A DNA stretch of 64,000 nt from Algoriphagus locisalis (GTDB lineage Bacteria; Bacteroidota; Bacteroidia; Cytophagales; Cyclobacteriaceae), in the NCBI RefSeq assembly GCF_900116615.1, contig NZ_FPBF01000007.1, positions 1 to 64,000 on the forward strand, given 5' to 3'. The first letter of the stretch is position 1, and each line of letters starts with the position of its first letter. Of the stretch, positions 1 through 8,971 are shown piece by piece. The notes below the pieces were generated by a model that was not told the origin of the DNA, made no database searches, and saw only the letters and a program-made list of their open reading frames with translations. A program made the position numbers and the translations under genes.

Positions 1-269
1 GCTGCGAACACTTTGCCCAGGACATCATGGGAAGGTATCCCATTCTTAAAAGGGAAGAATCTGCGAAGCCAGTCAAGCTTGGCACGACCAAAAAGACTGA
101 TGGTCGTCCAGCTATCCATCCCGCTGACAACAGCGGCAATGGAAAGGAACAGGATTTCATCAAGAGGGTAAAGGTGGTTGCCTTTGGCTATACGTCGGGG
201 ATCTTTCAATTCTGAAAAAAATGAGGAGAAAGCCGGGTGTACTTTCTGGTCTAAATCTGGATTGGCCAT
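1..269 (-). CDS. ISAs1-family transposase, N-terminal part (cut by window edge)
   Basis: The minus-strand frame opens at an ATG at 269 and stays open to the left edge, so only the first 89 residues are visible. They carry the N-terminal pattern of ISAs1 (DDE_Tnp_ISAs1) transposases in order: DPRR at 23-26, YPLDEIL at 34-40, GMDSW at 50-54, FGRAKLDWLRRF at 60-71 and GIPSHD at 77-82. These proteins catalyse cut-and-paste movement of a small insertion sequence. The DDE catalytic residues lie outside the window, so I cannot say whether the copy is intact. It reads away from gluQ. Confidence 0.88.
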   Translation of the reverse strand, partial: MANPDLDQKVHPAFSSFFSELKDPRRIAKGNHLYPLDEILFLSIAAVVSGMDSWTTISLFGRAKLDWLRRFFPFKNGIPSHDVLGKVFA

Positions 270-338
270 TTTTTTGACCACTCCCAAAAATATCCAATAA
301 TTCTTAAATTTCAACGATTTTTAAAAGCGATTTCCCTG
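270..338. mobile_element. Probable terminal region of the ISAs1-type element
   Basis: Between the transposase ATG and the gluQ promoter region the plus strand reads CCCTG at 334-338, so on the transposase strand a candidate end begins CAGGG at 338. ISAs1-type elements often have ends starting CAGGG (family knowledge). The other end is outside the window, so the inverted repeat and the target duplication cannot be confirmed. Confidence 0.4.
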
Positions 339-392
339 TGTTTGAACCGAGGCAAGCGCACTTTAATGCGGTAATCTCTTTAATTTCGCCCA

Positions 393-1280
393 ATGGATTT
401 CAAATTGACACGAATTGCCCCTACTCCCAGTGGATACCTACATTTGGGAAATCTTTATTCTTTTTTGGTTACCAAAGCTTTGGCGGAAGAAACTGGCGCA
501 AAGATCCTTCTACGAATAGATGATCTGGATCGAGAGCGATATAGGACTGAATACGTTCAGGATATTTTTGACACGCTGGACTTCATGGAAGTCAGCTATG
601 ATCAGGGACCGAAAACAGTTCAGGAATTTGAGCAGGAATGGTCTCAAATCCATAGAATGAACAGCTATCTGGAAGCTTTGGAGCAAATTCGGGAAAGAAA
701 ACTTGTCTTTGCCTGCGATTGTACCCGGAAGAAAATCCAGCAAATGGACTCTTCAGGCTATTATTTAGGTCATTGTCAGGTTAGAAATATCCCTTTGGAA
801 AGACTGGAGACTTGCTGGCGCATGGATACTTTTGATACAGATTTCATTAAAATCAGGACCTATACAAGCGGAGAAAAATCCTTCGTTCTCCCTGAAGATT
901 CCGCATTTTTTATCGTAAGAAAGAAAGACAAACTACCCGCTTATCAGCTTACTTCAGTCATAGATGATGTGCATTATGGAGTCGATCTGATCGTAAGAGG
1001 AAATGATCTTTTGGGATCCACCCTCGACCAGCAAATCCTTGCTGATGAACTTGATCTACCTTCTTTCCAGAAAGCGACTTTCCACCACCATCCCCTTTTG
1101 AAAGGGTCTAAAAACAAAAAACTCTCCAAATCTGAAGGAGCCACTTCTATCCAATTTTTAAGGAAAGAGGGGAAGAAACCGACTGATATTTACCAGATTT
1201 TGGGAGAGATGATTGGTTCAACAGAACCTTGGATTGATTTTGAATCTTTCAAAAAACATTTGACTATCAAGGGAAACTGA
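393..1280 (+). CDS. gluQ: Glutamyl-Q tRNA(Asp) synthetase
   Basis: A short GluRS-like class I synthetase of 295 residues without an anticodon-binding domain. The family activates glutamate and attaches it to queuosine at the wobble base of tRNA(Asp). Visible motifs: the HIGH-like HLGN at 17-20, a zinc site with Cys108, Cys110, Tyr124 and Cys128 (the family's CxC...YxxxC pattern), VRGNDLL at 201-207 and KLSKSEG at 243-249. The length and zinc site separate it from true GltX. It stands alone, between the IS end and a convergent peptidase gene, and ends just before a strong palindromic terminator. Confidence 0.9.
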   Translation: MDFKLTRIAPTPSGYLHLGNLYSFLVTKALAEETGAKILLRIDDLDRERYRTEYVQDIFDTLDFMEVSYDQGPKTVQEFEQEWSQIHRMNSYLEALEQIRERKLVFACDCTRKKIQQMDSSGYYLGHCQVRNIPLERLETCWRMDTFDTDFIKIRTYTSGEKSFVLPEDSAFFIVRKKDKLPAYQLTSVIDDVHYGVDLIVRGNDLLGSTLDQQILADELDLPSFQKATFHHHPLLKGSKNKKLSKSEGATSIQFLRKEGKKPTDIYQILGEMIGSTEPWIDFESFKKHLTIKGN

Positions 1281-1283
1281 CAA

Positions 1284-1319
1284 ATATAAAAGCCGAAGAA
1301 TATTCTTCGGCTTTTATAT
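1284..1319. terminator. Bidirectional terminator between gluQ and the S10 peptidase gene
   Basis: A 36-nt perfect palindrome centred between 1301 and 1302, with GC core AGCCGAAGAAT and A/T flanks on both sides. It can form an intrinsic hairpin for both convergent genes. Confidence 0.8.
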
Positions 1320-1424
1320 TGACTGATCTAATTAATCCTTTTAACAGTAAAATGATAAAAGGATTGCATGATGCCAAACTCAAATATTGAGGTGAATTCG
1401 GTCTTCCGTCATCTGTCTTCCAAC

Positions 1425-2906
1425 TTAATCATACTTCGCAGGCATGTCCGGAGCTACCATAGATTTCTTGATAAACTCGCGGATATCATCATTGGAAGTC
1501 TCCAAGTCCTCAGCCCTCAAATACATCATGTGACCACTTCTGTAGCCTTTCCAGGAAAGTCTGTCTGCCATCCTGCCTGATGGATCCATTTGCCAGTGGT
1601 TGTATTTTGCATTGAAAAAGTCTGTTCCGCCATCATAATAGCCAGATTGGGTCATTACGTGCAAGTAGGGATTTTGGCGCATGGCATCTGCCAAATCATA
1701 GCCTGTGTTCTCGTTAGAGCGATTCCAAGGATGTACCGGGCCAAAAAGATTGTAAGTCAAATCGGTTTTATACTTGAGATGCTCTCTCACATAGATCTGA
1801 AAAGATGGGGCGAAAGCATGATTCCAAGAAGACAAGGCTGGATCAAAATCAGGTCTTGAACCTGTGCCTGCATTGTCAAAACCTTTATATCTACTGTCCA
1901 ATCTACCGATAGTCATTCCTTGATCTCTCAGTAATTCTTTCCAAAAGAAATTCGTAGGAATTAATAGATTATGCTCAAGCACCACTTCTTTGCTTAGCCC
2001 CGAATACAAAGCATATTTGGTAGCTATGGCATCTCGCTCAGCTGCTGATAGCAATCCTCCCTTCACTACTGCGGGAATCAGTTCATTGATGGTGAAAGCT
2101 TCTACTTCAGGTAGGAATTCTTCCAAATCCTGGCTTTGAAGAGATGCATCCAATGCTTTGTGATACCAAGCCGTAGCTGCGTAATAAGGTAGATAGTTGG
2201 AGGTATGGATAGGTGCTCCGCGTTCAATTCCAAGTTCAGTCGGAGAAACCATGATCACCCCATTAAAATACATCCAGTGTGAATTTTGGAGCTGCGCTAC
2301 CAAACCTGCAACACGCGTAGTACCATAACTTTCACCGATTAGATACTTTGGCGAAGCCCAGCGCTCCTGACGAGTTACAAATGTATTCACCCAATCCGCC
2401 AAGTATTTGATATCGGAGTTAATCCCGAAGAAAGTAGAGCGATCCACTTCTTCATCTACAATCCGCGAATATCCCGTATTCACTGGATCTACATAAACGA
2501 TGTCGGCTACATCCAGAATTGAATGTGGATTTGACTTCACACCGTATGGCTGAAGAGGATATCCTTCCTCATCAATATTCAGCACCACAGGCCCCGTATA
2601 AGCGATATGCATCCAGATAGACGCCGATCCCGGTCCTCCATTGAATGAAATCACTAGCGGCCGGGTAGTTTTATCTGAAACATCTGTACGCTCATAATAG
2701 GTGTAAAATAAAGAAGCTATTGGTTTCCCTTTTTCATTCCAAACAGGCTGGGTTCCCGCTGTTGCTTTGTAAGGAACCTTCTTGCCTTTGATGGTAGTCT
2801 CATGGGTAGTCTCCACTGCCGACTCTATTTCTATATGTCTTTCTTCCTGCGCAAAAACAACAGAAAGCAAAGCCATAAAAAGTACTGTTAAACTAAATTT
2901 TCTCAT
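1425..2906 (-). CDS. Exported S10-family serine carboxypeptidase-like protein
   Basis: A 493-residue protein starting with a signal peptide (about 1-19, ending VFAQ). It has the S10 carboxypeptidase landmarks: oxyanion-hole motif NGGPGS at 89-94, nucleophile motif GESYG at 191-195 (Ser193), an Asp in the context GGTDFF (Asp429) and a His in SGHMMY (His459), so the triad looks complete. The family removes C-terminal residues from peptides, here probably in the periplasm or outside. It is monocistronic and faces gluQ across the palindromic terminator. The exact substrate is unknown. Confidence 0.88.
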   Translation of the reverse strand: MRKFSLTVLFMALLSVVFAQEERHIEIESAVETTHETTIKGKKVPYKATAGTQPVWNEKGKPIASLFYTYYERTDVSDKTTRPLVISFNGGPGSASIWMHIAYTGPVVLNIDEEGYPLQPYGVKSNPHSILDVADIVYVDPVNTGYSRIVDEEVDRSTFFGINSDIKYLADWVNTFVTRQERWASPKYLIGESYGTTRVAGLVAQLQNSHWMYFNGVIMVSPTELGIERGAPIHTSNYLPYYAATAWYHKALDASLQSQDLEEFLPEVEAFTINELIPAVVKGGLLSAAERDAIATKYALYSGLSKEVVLEHNLLIPTNFFWKELLRDQGMTIGRLDSRYKGFDNAGTGSRPDFDPALSSWNHAFAPSFQIYVREHLKYKTDLTYNLFGPVHPWNRSNENTGYDLADAMRQNPYLHVMTQSGYYDGGTDFFNAKYNHWQMDPSGRMADRLSWKGYRSGHMMYLRAEDLETSNDDIREFIKKSMVAPDMPAKYD

Positions 2907-2987
2907 AAAGTATAGGGTATAATTATTCGATTTTGAAAGTACTAATTGTTAATACAAAGCGGAAAAAAATTACATAGATGGACACAA

Positions 2988-3692
2988 TTAGTTCACTTTG
3001 TTCACGGCAACTAAGCGGGCAATCACCACCGCTGGATAGAGAATTCCAATAGTAGAAAGAAAAACAGAGAGCATTTTTGACATAACCTGGATTGGATACA
3101 AATCGCCAAAACCGACCGTTGTAAGCGAAACTAAACTAAAATATATGTACAAAGCGAAATCCTTATCCAATCCCTCCAAAACTACGTCTCCACCTATCCC
3201 TGACCCTGTAGTCAGATAGATAATCTCAAAAACAAAAGAGCCTAAAATCGCTACTAGCAAATAAACATTGACTGCGCCAATCACCCTATAAATGTTTACT
3301 TCATCATCTCTAAATAACAGCCTGATATTCAAAAATATAAATACAATCATATTCAAAATACCAACGATACGCTCAACCAAGTAAAATTCATATTCATACT
3401 CTGAGAAACGCAAAACTCTAAGCCCCAATTGAGTCATAAAAAGAATTGCTGTCAATCCTATCAAAAGCTTATTGCGGGAGGACCAGATTCCGGTAAAAAA
3501 TAAAAAAAGAAAGACCGAATTCACGAAAAAGGCATGTACATGCCCATATTCAATCAAAATGGGTAAGACAAAAACAGTGAAGAGTAAAATCACCAGAAGC
3601 ACAGCAAAACTGGTATCAGTAAGCCAATAATCCGTGAAGGAATTAAATGCATATTTTACTTGACTTCGCTTCTTATTTACAAATTGATTCAT
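2988..3692 (-). CDS. Potassium channel family membrane protein
   Basis: This 234-residue protein has about six hydrophobic segments (roughly 29-48, 55-70, 76-92, 108-127, 138-160 and 203-228). The selectivity-filter motif TTVGFGD lies at 191-197, between the last two helices as in voltage-gated-type K+ channels. No RCK or cyclic-nucleotide domain follows, so gating is not obvious. Segment 4 is not a clear arginine-rich voltage sensor. It would conduct K+ across the inner membrane. Two further K+ systems (KefC-like, TrkHA) occur in the window but are not linked to it. Confidence 0.85.
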   Translation of the reverse strand: MNQFVNKKRSQVKYAFNSFTDYWLTDTSFAVLLVILLFTVFVLPILIEYGHVHAFFVNSVFLFLFFTGIWSSRNKLLIGLTAILFMTQLGLRVLRFSEYEYEFYLVERIVGILNMIVFIFLNIRLLFRDDEVNIYRVIGAVNVYLLVAILGSFVFEIIYLTTGSGIGGDVVLEGLDKDFALYIYFSLVSLTTVGFGDLYPIQVMSKMLSVFLSTIGILYPAVVIARLVAVNKVN

Positions 3693-3773
3693 CTAAAATG
3701 GGTTAATACTCATAAATCAATATTTACGCTTTAGTCAATTAAGGCAATAATCTCCCTTTCAGCCAATCCATCA

Positions 3774-4289
3774 TCAATATCGCTCTTTTAAAATATTCAT
3801 GTGATGTTCAAAATGCCCAGGAATGATCCAAAATAGTGCTCGTGGAGTTATGGGATTACCACTAGCGGTACCAACAAGGTCTAAGGTGTCTTCATGCAAT
3901 ATTCGAAGAAGGGACAATAAAGCCATGCGCTGACTTACAAAATCATCCATTAAGTGGTCGAGTGGCACATGCCCAAACCTGGCATTGAGTACATAAGGAT
4001 CCTGATCAAAGCCCGGTAAGGAGGATTTCTCGCCTCTTGCAAAACAGAGTGCCCTAAAAGTCATGATCCGCTCTGTGTCTATCATATGGCCAAGAACTTC
4101 CTTAGGTGTCCATTTCCCTTCAGCATAGGGCTTATCTGCCCACTCAGCTTCCTTATTTTTAAACAATTTTAAAAGGGAATCAGATTGTTTTAATACCAGC
4201 TCTTCATAGTTGTTACCAGAAACTAGTTTGAGGTAGGTAGAAAAAAAAGGCGAATAATCACCTTCTTTCGGTTGATCTAAGGTTTTCAT
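3774..4289 (-). CDS. DinB-family putative metal-dependent protein
   Basis: A 171-residue four-helix-bundle protein of the DinB/YfiT superfamily. The three histidines expected to bind the metal are visible: His68 in VLGHMIDTE, and His159 and His163 in GHFEHHMNIL. Related enzymes are thiol-dependent transferases (bacillithiol or mycothiol S-transferases), but many Bacteroidota members have no known substrate. It is divergent from the M28 peptidase gene, with only about 70 nt between the starts, so the two may share a control region. Confidence 0.82.
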   Translation of the reverse strand: MKTLDQPKEGDYSPFFSTYLKLVSGNNYEELVLKQSDSLLKLFKNKEAEWADKPYAEGKWTPKEVLGHMIDTERIMTFRALCFARGEKSSLPGFDQDPYVLNARFGHVPLDHLMDDFVSQRMALLSLLRILHEDTLDLVGTASGNPITPRALFWIIPGHFEHHMNILKERY

Positions 4290-4357
4290 GTAAAAATTCT
4301 TTGGGGGAAATATATATCGGATAAATTTAAGTCATAAGTATAAACCACATCTATATC

Positions 4358-5704
4358 ATGCATAAAAAATTACTCACAATCTTACTTGCACTTGGTTCTC
4401 AATGGGCGATTTCGCAAACCACCATTATCAGAAATCCAGAAATCGCTCAAATGATCTCGGAGATTTCAGCAGATTCTCTGGAGCATCATGTGAGAGCCTT
4501 GGCATCCTTCAATTCCCGACATACCTTAAGTACAGATCAGGAAAATGGGATGCCGGCAGCACAACGCTACGTTCTTTCTAAATTCAATCATTTTGCGAAG
4601 CAATCATCAGGGAGAATGAGTGCTGAGATTGAAAATTTCACTATCTCAGCTGATAATCGGCGGATTAAGGCTGATTCTCCTGGTGCGAATGTAGTCGCAA
4701 CATTAAAAGGAACTAACCCAGCAGACGACCGAATATTTATCATTTCGGCACACATGGATTCACGGAACAAGGATGTGATGGATGCTGAAGGAAGCTCACC
4801 TGGCGCGAATGATGACGGTAGCGGAACTGCAACTGTGATAGAACTCGCTAGAATAATGGCATCTCACGAGTTTTCTGCTACTATCATGTTTGTGGCATTT
4901 ACCGGAGAAGAACAAGGATTAAAAGGTGCAACTTACATGGCTGATAAGGCTAAATCCGAAGGTTGGAACTTAGCAGCTGTGTTGAATAACGATATCGTGG
5001 GTAATAGCAGCTCATCGGAAACACTGATAAAGGACAACTTAAAAATGAGAGTTTTCTCGGAGACTATTCCAGCTTCGGAGACCGAGCAAGAAGCTAATAT
5101 CCGTCGCTATACCAATGCTGAAAATGATAGCAAATCAAGGCAACTGGCTAGGTATATCAAAGAGCATGGAGACAAATATGTAGATCAATTCGAAGTAAAG
5201 TTGATTTATCGAGCAGATAGATTCCTGCGAGGAGGTGACCAAACTCCCTTCGCGAGAAATGCCTTCACTGCGGTCAGAATGTCCGAAATGAATGAGGACT
5301 TTATCCATCAGCATGAAAACGTTCGTGTAGAAGATGGTATTCATTATGGTGATTTACCAGAGTATATGGATTTCGAATACCTGCGAAAAGTATCTGCGGT
5401 AAACTTGGCCTCTTTAGCTTCTCTGGCTAATTCTCCTGACCAACCTCAGGAGGTCAAAATAGATGTACGAGGATTGAGTAACAAATCCACTTTAATTTGG
5501 GATGCGCCGGAAATCGGCAAAGCTGTGGGGTATTACGTACTTATGAGAGAGACTTCATCTCCGATGTGGGAACAAAAATTCTGGACAACAGAGACCACAT
5601 TGACATTGCCCTATTCTAAGGACAATTACTTCTTTGCCGTGCAATCTGTCTCTGAATCAGGAGCAGAAAGCCTTCCTGTCTTCCCTACTCCACTTTCCAG
5701 ATAA
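4358..5704 (+). CDS. Exported M28-family metallopeptidase
   Basis: A 448-residue aminopeptidase-type protein with an N-terminal signal peptide (about 1-19). The dinuclear zinc site is readable: His132 (SAHMDS), Asp152 in GANDDGSG, catalytic Glu184 and ligand Glu185 in TGEEQGL, Asp212 in NNDIVG, and His317 or His319 in FIHQHE. The C-terminal about 90 residues look like a fibronectin-III type beta-sandwich. It probably degrades peptides in the periplasm or outside the cell, like the nearby S10 protein, but the two are separate transcription units. Confidence 0.88.
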   Translation: MHKKLLTILLALGSQWAISQTTIIRNPEIAQMISEISADSLEHHVRALASFNSRHTLSTDQENGMPAAQRYVLSKFNHFAKQSSGRMSAEIENFTISADNRRIKADSPGANVVATLKGTNPADDRIFIISAHMDSRNKDVMDAEGSSPGANDDGSGTATVIELARIMASHEFSATIMFVAFTGEEQGLKGATYMADKAKSEGWNLAAVLNNDIVGNSSSSETLIKDNLKMRVFSETIPASETEQEANIRRYTNAENDSKSRQLARYIKEHGDKYVDQFEVKLIYRADRFLRGGDQTPFARNAFTAVRMSEMNEDFIHQHENVRVEDGIHYGDLPEYMDFEYLRKVSAVNLASLASLANSPDQPQEVKIDVRGLSNKSTLIWDAPEIGKAVGYYVLMRETSSPMWEQKFWTTETTLTLPYSKDNYFFAVQSVSESGAESLPVFPTPLSR

Positions 5705-5802
5705 GCGAATTCTTAATTAAATCAATTCCAAATTCAATAGAAATTAACTGAAATTGGAACTCCAATGGCTATATTTAGTTAATCATTTGAAACATTATAC
5801 TT

Positions 5803-6345
5803 ATGAAAACTAAAGAAATCGTAACGCTTCAGCGTTCATTACTTGTCGATACAGAGAAATTGCTCAACCAACAGGTGGAAATGGAAGGCACCTCTTCTGC
5901 GTACTATCTTTCTATGGCCTCTTGGTGTCATATGATGGGGTATGAAAATTCGGCAAAATACCTCTACACACATGCTGATGAAGAGCGCATGCACATGATG
6001 AAAATATTCCAATACATCAATGAGGCAGGCGGACATGCTATTCAACCGGAAATCACCGGAATTAGACATAACTTCAATTCTTTGAGAGAGATCTTTGAAT
6101 TGATTTTGGAACATGAAATCAACGTGACCAAGTCTATCAACAACATCGTCGATCATGCTTTCTCCAAGAAAGATTTCGCTACGTTCAGCTTTATGCAGTG
6201 GTATGTCACCGAGCAACGAGAAGAAGAAACCATGTCTAGAAGAGCATTAGAGCTTTTTGATATCATTGGCGAAGAAGGAGTTGGTCTTTGGACGATAGAT
6301 CAGGAGCTTGGCAAGCTACATGCTGCTGCCCATCCTGCAGAATAA
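5803..6345 (+). CDS. ftnA: Non-haem ferritin
   Basis: A 180-residue four-helix ferritin that oxidises and stores iron in a 24-subunit shell. Ferroxidase residues are visible in family context: Glu26/28 and Tyr34-35 on helix A, the ADEERMH segment giving Glu61 and His64, an EHE stretch near 103-105, and Gln/Glu in the EQREEE segment near 136-141. It has its own terminator and no linked regulator. Length and motifs match bacterial FtnA rather than haem-containing Bfr, because the Met haem ligand context is absent. Confidence 0.9.
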   Translation: MKTKEIVTLQRSLLVDTEKLLNQQVEMEGTSSAYYLSMASWCHMMGYENSAKYLYTHADEERMHMMKIFQYINEAGGHAIQPEITGIRHNFNSLREIFELILEHEINVTKSINNIVDHAFSKKDFATFSFMQWYVTEQREEETMSRRALELFDIIGEEGVGLWTIDQELGKLHAAAHPAE

Positions 6346-6350
6346 ATTTA

Positions 6351-6377
6351 AAGCGACTTTCGAGTCGCTTTTTTTTT
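6351..6377 (+). terminator. Intrinsic terminator of the ferritin gene
   Basis: A perfect 8-bp stem AAGCGACT/AGTCGCTT closed by a TTCG tetraloop and followed by a run of T. It is a textbook hairpin six bases after the stop codon. Confidence 0.92.
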
Positions 6378-6540
6378 CCAATCTTTAATAAATACAATAA
6401 AACACGCAATATTTATATTACTGTTTGACTATCAACTCTTTGGGTGAAATTCTTTTGCTAGTATGGATTTTTTCTTATTCTACTTTGGCATATCTTAATG
6501 CAAGTTTATTTCAATCCACCCCTTAACACATCCTGTTGCT

Positions 6541-7551
6541 ATGAGTTTCAATAAGAGCCAAGCGGCATTTTTCCAGGCAATAAAACTTTCATTACCCAGC
6601 TATAATTCTCTAGTTGACGAGATAGCAGAGATTTTAGAAATCAGCATAGACAGCGCGTACAGGAGAATCCGAGGCGAAAAGTTACTAGACTTTACAGAGC
6701 TAGAGATCCTATGCAATCGGTTCAACATTTCAGTTGACTCCTTTTTCAACTTGAACTCTAAGAGTATCCTTTTTCAGGGAAATCAAAATGACTATCAAGA
6801 GAATAGCTTTATGAAGTGGATGGAAGATGTCTATGCACAGCTGAATCTGGTGAATAGTTTTTCCAAAAAACACATTTATTGGCTGGTTAAAGACATGCCG
6901 CCTTTCCATCATTATTACCACAAGGAGTTGGCGGCTTTTAAGTTCTTTTTCTGGAGAAAATCCATTCTCTTTAATGAGAGCCTGAAAGACACCAAGTTTT
7001 CCATAAAGGATAATTCCTACGACCAGTTTGCCGAAATCACCCAGAAAATCCTCAAAGCCTACCATAAAATCCCGACCACTGAAATCTGGAACATAGAAGG
7101 CATAAGTGTTACGCTGCGTCAAATTGAATTATACCATGAAATGGGTATCATGACATCCACAGAGGACACTTTGTTTCTATACAATTGCATGATGGAGGTG
7201 ATCGACAACCTGGAGCGAATGGCAGAGAAAGGAAGGAAAATCATCCCATCGCATCCCGACATTGAAGGAGCAGACTATAACTTTTTTGTAAATGAATTCA
7301 TTATTGGAGACAACACCTTCTTTGCTACTATGGATGAGCAAAAAGTAACTTATCTAAACCATAGTGTCATCTATTTCCACGGCACATCCGACCCAGTTTT
7401 TAATAATGCGATGTTCAGAAATCTGGAAAATCTGATCAAAAAATCTACCCAAATCAGCGTAGTCTGCGAAAAAGAGCGGAAACAATTTTTCAATAAATTA
7501 CGCAAGAAAGTAGTAGAAAGAATCAATGCCCTCCCAGTGGAAGAAGAGTAA
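6541..7551 (+). CDS. HTH (XRE-like) transcriptional regulator with unknown C-terminal region
   Basis: A 336-residue soluble protein. Residues about 20-70 form a helix-turn-helix of the Cro/CI type (EIAEILEISIDSAYRRIRGEK then FTELEILCNRFNIS). The remaining about 260 residues are helical, rich in aromatic and charged residues, and have no motif I recognise. Such proteins are common orphans in Bacteroidota. It is monocistronic, between ferritin and the FGE-like lipoprotein, and its targets cannot be read from the sequence. Confidence 0.65.
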   Translation: MSFNKSQAAFFQAIKLSLPSYNSLVDEIAEILEISIDSAYRRIRGEKLLDFTELEILCNRFNISVDSFFNLNSKSILFQGNQNDYQENSFMKWMEDVYAQLNLVNSFSKKHIYWLVKDMPPFHHYYHKELAAFKFFFWRKSILFNESLKDTKFSIKDNSYDQFAEITQKILKAYHKIPTTEIWNIEGISVTLRQIELYHEMGIMTSTEDTLFLYNCMMEVIDNLERMAEKGRKIIPSHPDIEGADYNFFVNEFIIGDNTFFATMDEQKVTYLNHSVIYFHGTSDPVFNNAMFRNLENLIKKSTQISVVCEKERKQFFNKLRKKVVERINALPVEEE

Positions 7552-7624
7552 AAACCCATTTCCTAACCAATTCTTTCGGATAAAGCTTAGAATCTACTAC
7601 TTTTAAGCTTGAAGGAACCTACTT

Positions 7625-8722
7625 ATGAATAGATCAATCAAATACAGTTTCGCTAGCCTTGCTCTAGTTAGCACTTCGTTTTTCTCCTGTCAGGAAAAAA
7701 CTTCCGAAGAGGTGATCGACGAGGACAAAATGGTAATAGCCAGCAATCCGGCACCAAAAGAAAAGATAGAAGGGATGGCTTGGATCCCAGGTGGCGAATT
7801 CGTCATGGGAACCAATGAAGCTGAAGCATATTCTGCGGAGAAACCAGCCGTAAATCTGAAAGTAAATGGATTTTGGATGGACACCCACGAGGTCACTAAT
7901 GCTGAATTCAAAAAATTTGTAGATGCTACTGGCTATGTTACGCTAGCTGAGAAAAAACCAGAATGGGAAGACCTCAAGAAGCAATTGCCACCAAATACCC
8001 CAAAGCCAGACGATGCACTTTTGGTTGCGGGTTCCATGGTTTTCAGTCCGCCTCCCTACGCAGTTCCTACTCAGGACATTTCACTTTGGTGGGTGTGGGT
8101 AGAAGGTGCCAACTGGAAAAACCCAGAAGGTCCTGAATCAAATTTGGAAGGTAGGGAAAATCATCCTGTAGTTCATATTGCATTTGAAGATGCACAGGCT
8201 TATGCAGATTGGGTTGGAAAAAGACTTCCTACAGAGAATGAGTGGGAATTTGCTGCCCGTGGTGGCGCAGAAGGTAAGCGATTCGCTTGGGGAGATGAAC
8301 TGACTCCAAATGGGCAGTACTTGGCAAATACATTCCAAGGAAACTTTCCTAATGACAACCAGAGCCTTGATGGATTTGAAGGAACTTCTCCGGTAAAATC
8401 CTTTGCCCCAAATACATTTGGACTATACGATATGATCGGAAATGTCTGGGAATTGACAGGCGACTGGTATGACGCACTGAAATACGCCAGACTGGCTGGG
8501 CAAGCGCCGAAGTTGGATGCCAAAATGAATCCTTGTTACAATCCTGACAACCCATACGCTATGGAGCGCGTGATCAAAGGTGGATCGTACCTTTGTGCAG
8601 ATAACTACTGCGTGAATTACCGCCCTTCTGCCCGTCAAGGTCAGGCTTTTGATAGCGGAACTTCCAATGTAGGTTTCAGATTAGTAAAAGACGCTGAGGA
8701 TAAAACAATCAGCATGAAGTGA
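7625..8722 (+). CDS. FGE/SUMF1-like lipoprotein with intact cysteine pair
   Basis: A 365-residue protein with a lipoprotein signal (lipobox FFSC, Cys22) followed by a full FGE-sulfatase domain (about 50-358). Landmarks: the GGEFVMG start, RLPTENEWEFAARGG, GNVWELTGDWY, and a GGSYLCADNYC segment that keeps both cysteines with the five-residue offset of the copper-binding pair of formylglycine-generating enzyme (Cys324, Cys329), then NVGFRLV. FGE oxidises a sulfatase Cys to formylglycine. Most Bacteroidota paralogues lack the Cys pair. No sulfatase gene lies in the window, so the substrate is inferred to be elsewhere. Confidence 0.85.
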   Translation: MNRSIKYSFASLALVSTSFFSCQEKTSEEVIDEDKMVIASNPAPKEKIEGMAWIPGGEFVMGTNEAEAYSAEKPAVNLKVNGFWMDTHEVTNAEFKKFVDATGYVTLAEKKPEWEDLKKQLPPNTPKPDDALLVAGSMVFSPPPYAVPTQDISLWWVWVEGANWKNPEGPESNLEGRENHPVVHIAFEDAQAYADWVGKRLPTENEWEFAARGGAEGKRFAWGDELTPNGQYLANTFQGNFPNDNQSLDGFEGTSPVKSFAPNTFGLYDMIGNVWELTGDWYDALKYARLAGQAPKLDAKMNPCYNPDNPYAMERVIKGGSYLCADNYCVNYRPSARQGQAFDSGTSNVGFRLVKDAEDKTISMK

Positions 8723-8737
8723 TACTAGTTAGACATC

Positions 8738-8775
8738 AAAAAAGGTGGTTTCTGAGTCAGAAACCACCTTTTTTA
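8738..8775 (+). terminator. Intrinsic terminator of the FGE-like gene
   Basis: A stem GGTGGTTTCTGA/TCAGAAACCACC around a single G at 8756, flanked by A-run and T-run, so it could act on both strands. Confidence 0.88.
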
Positions 8776-8971
8776 TTTTACAGTTTTCTTCACTAGAATA
8801 AAACTAGTTTTTCGCGATACTGAAAGCCTCGCTCAATCGGGACGGATGAACGCCTACCAAAATGGAAAGATTTTTAATTCTCCCCTTGCACAGTATGCAG
8901 TTTAACGAAAGCACACTCATACTGCGACTGCGAACTTTGCATTTACTTTTTGCTCTCCGTGGTTAAAAAAA

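Noticed and set aside
27..215. Plus-strand open frame of 62 codons at the left edge
   Set aside because: It lies antisense to the ISAs1 transposase frame, which has clear family motifs.
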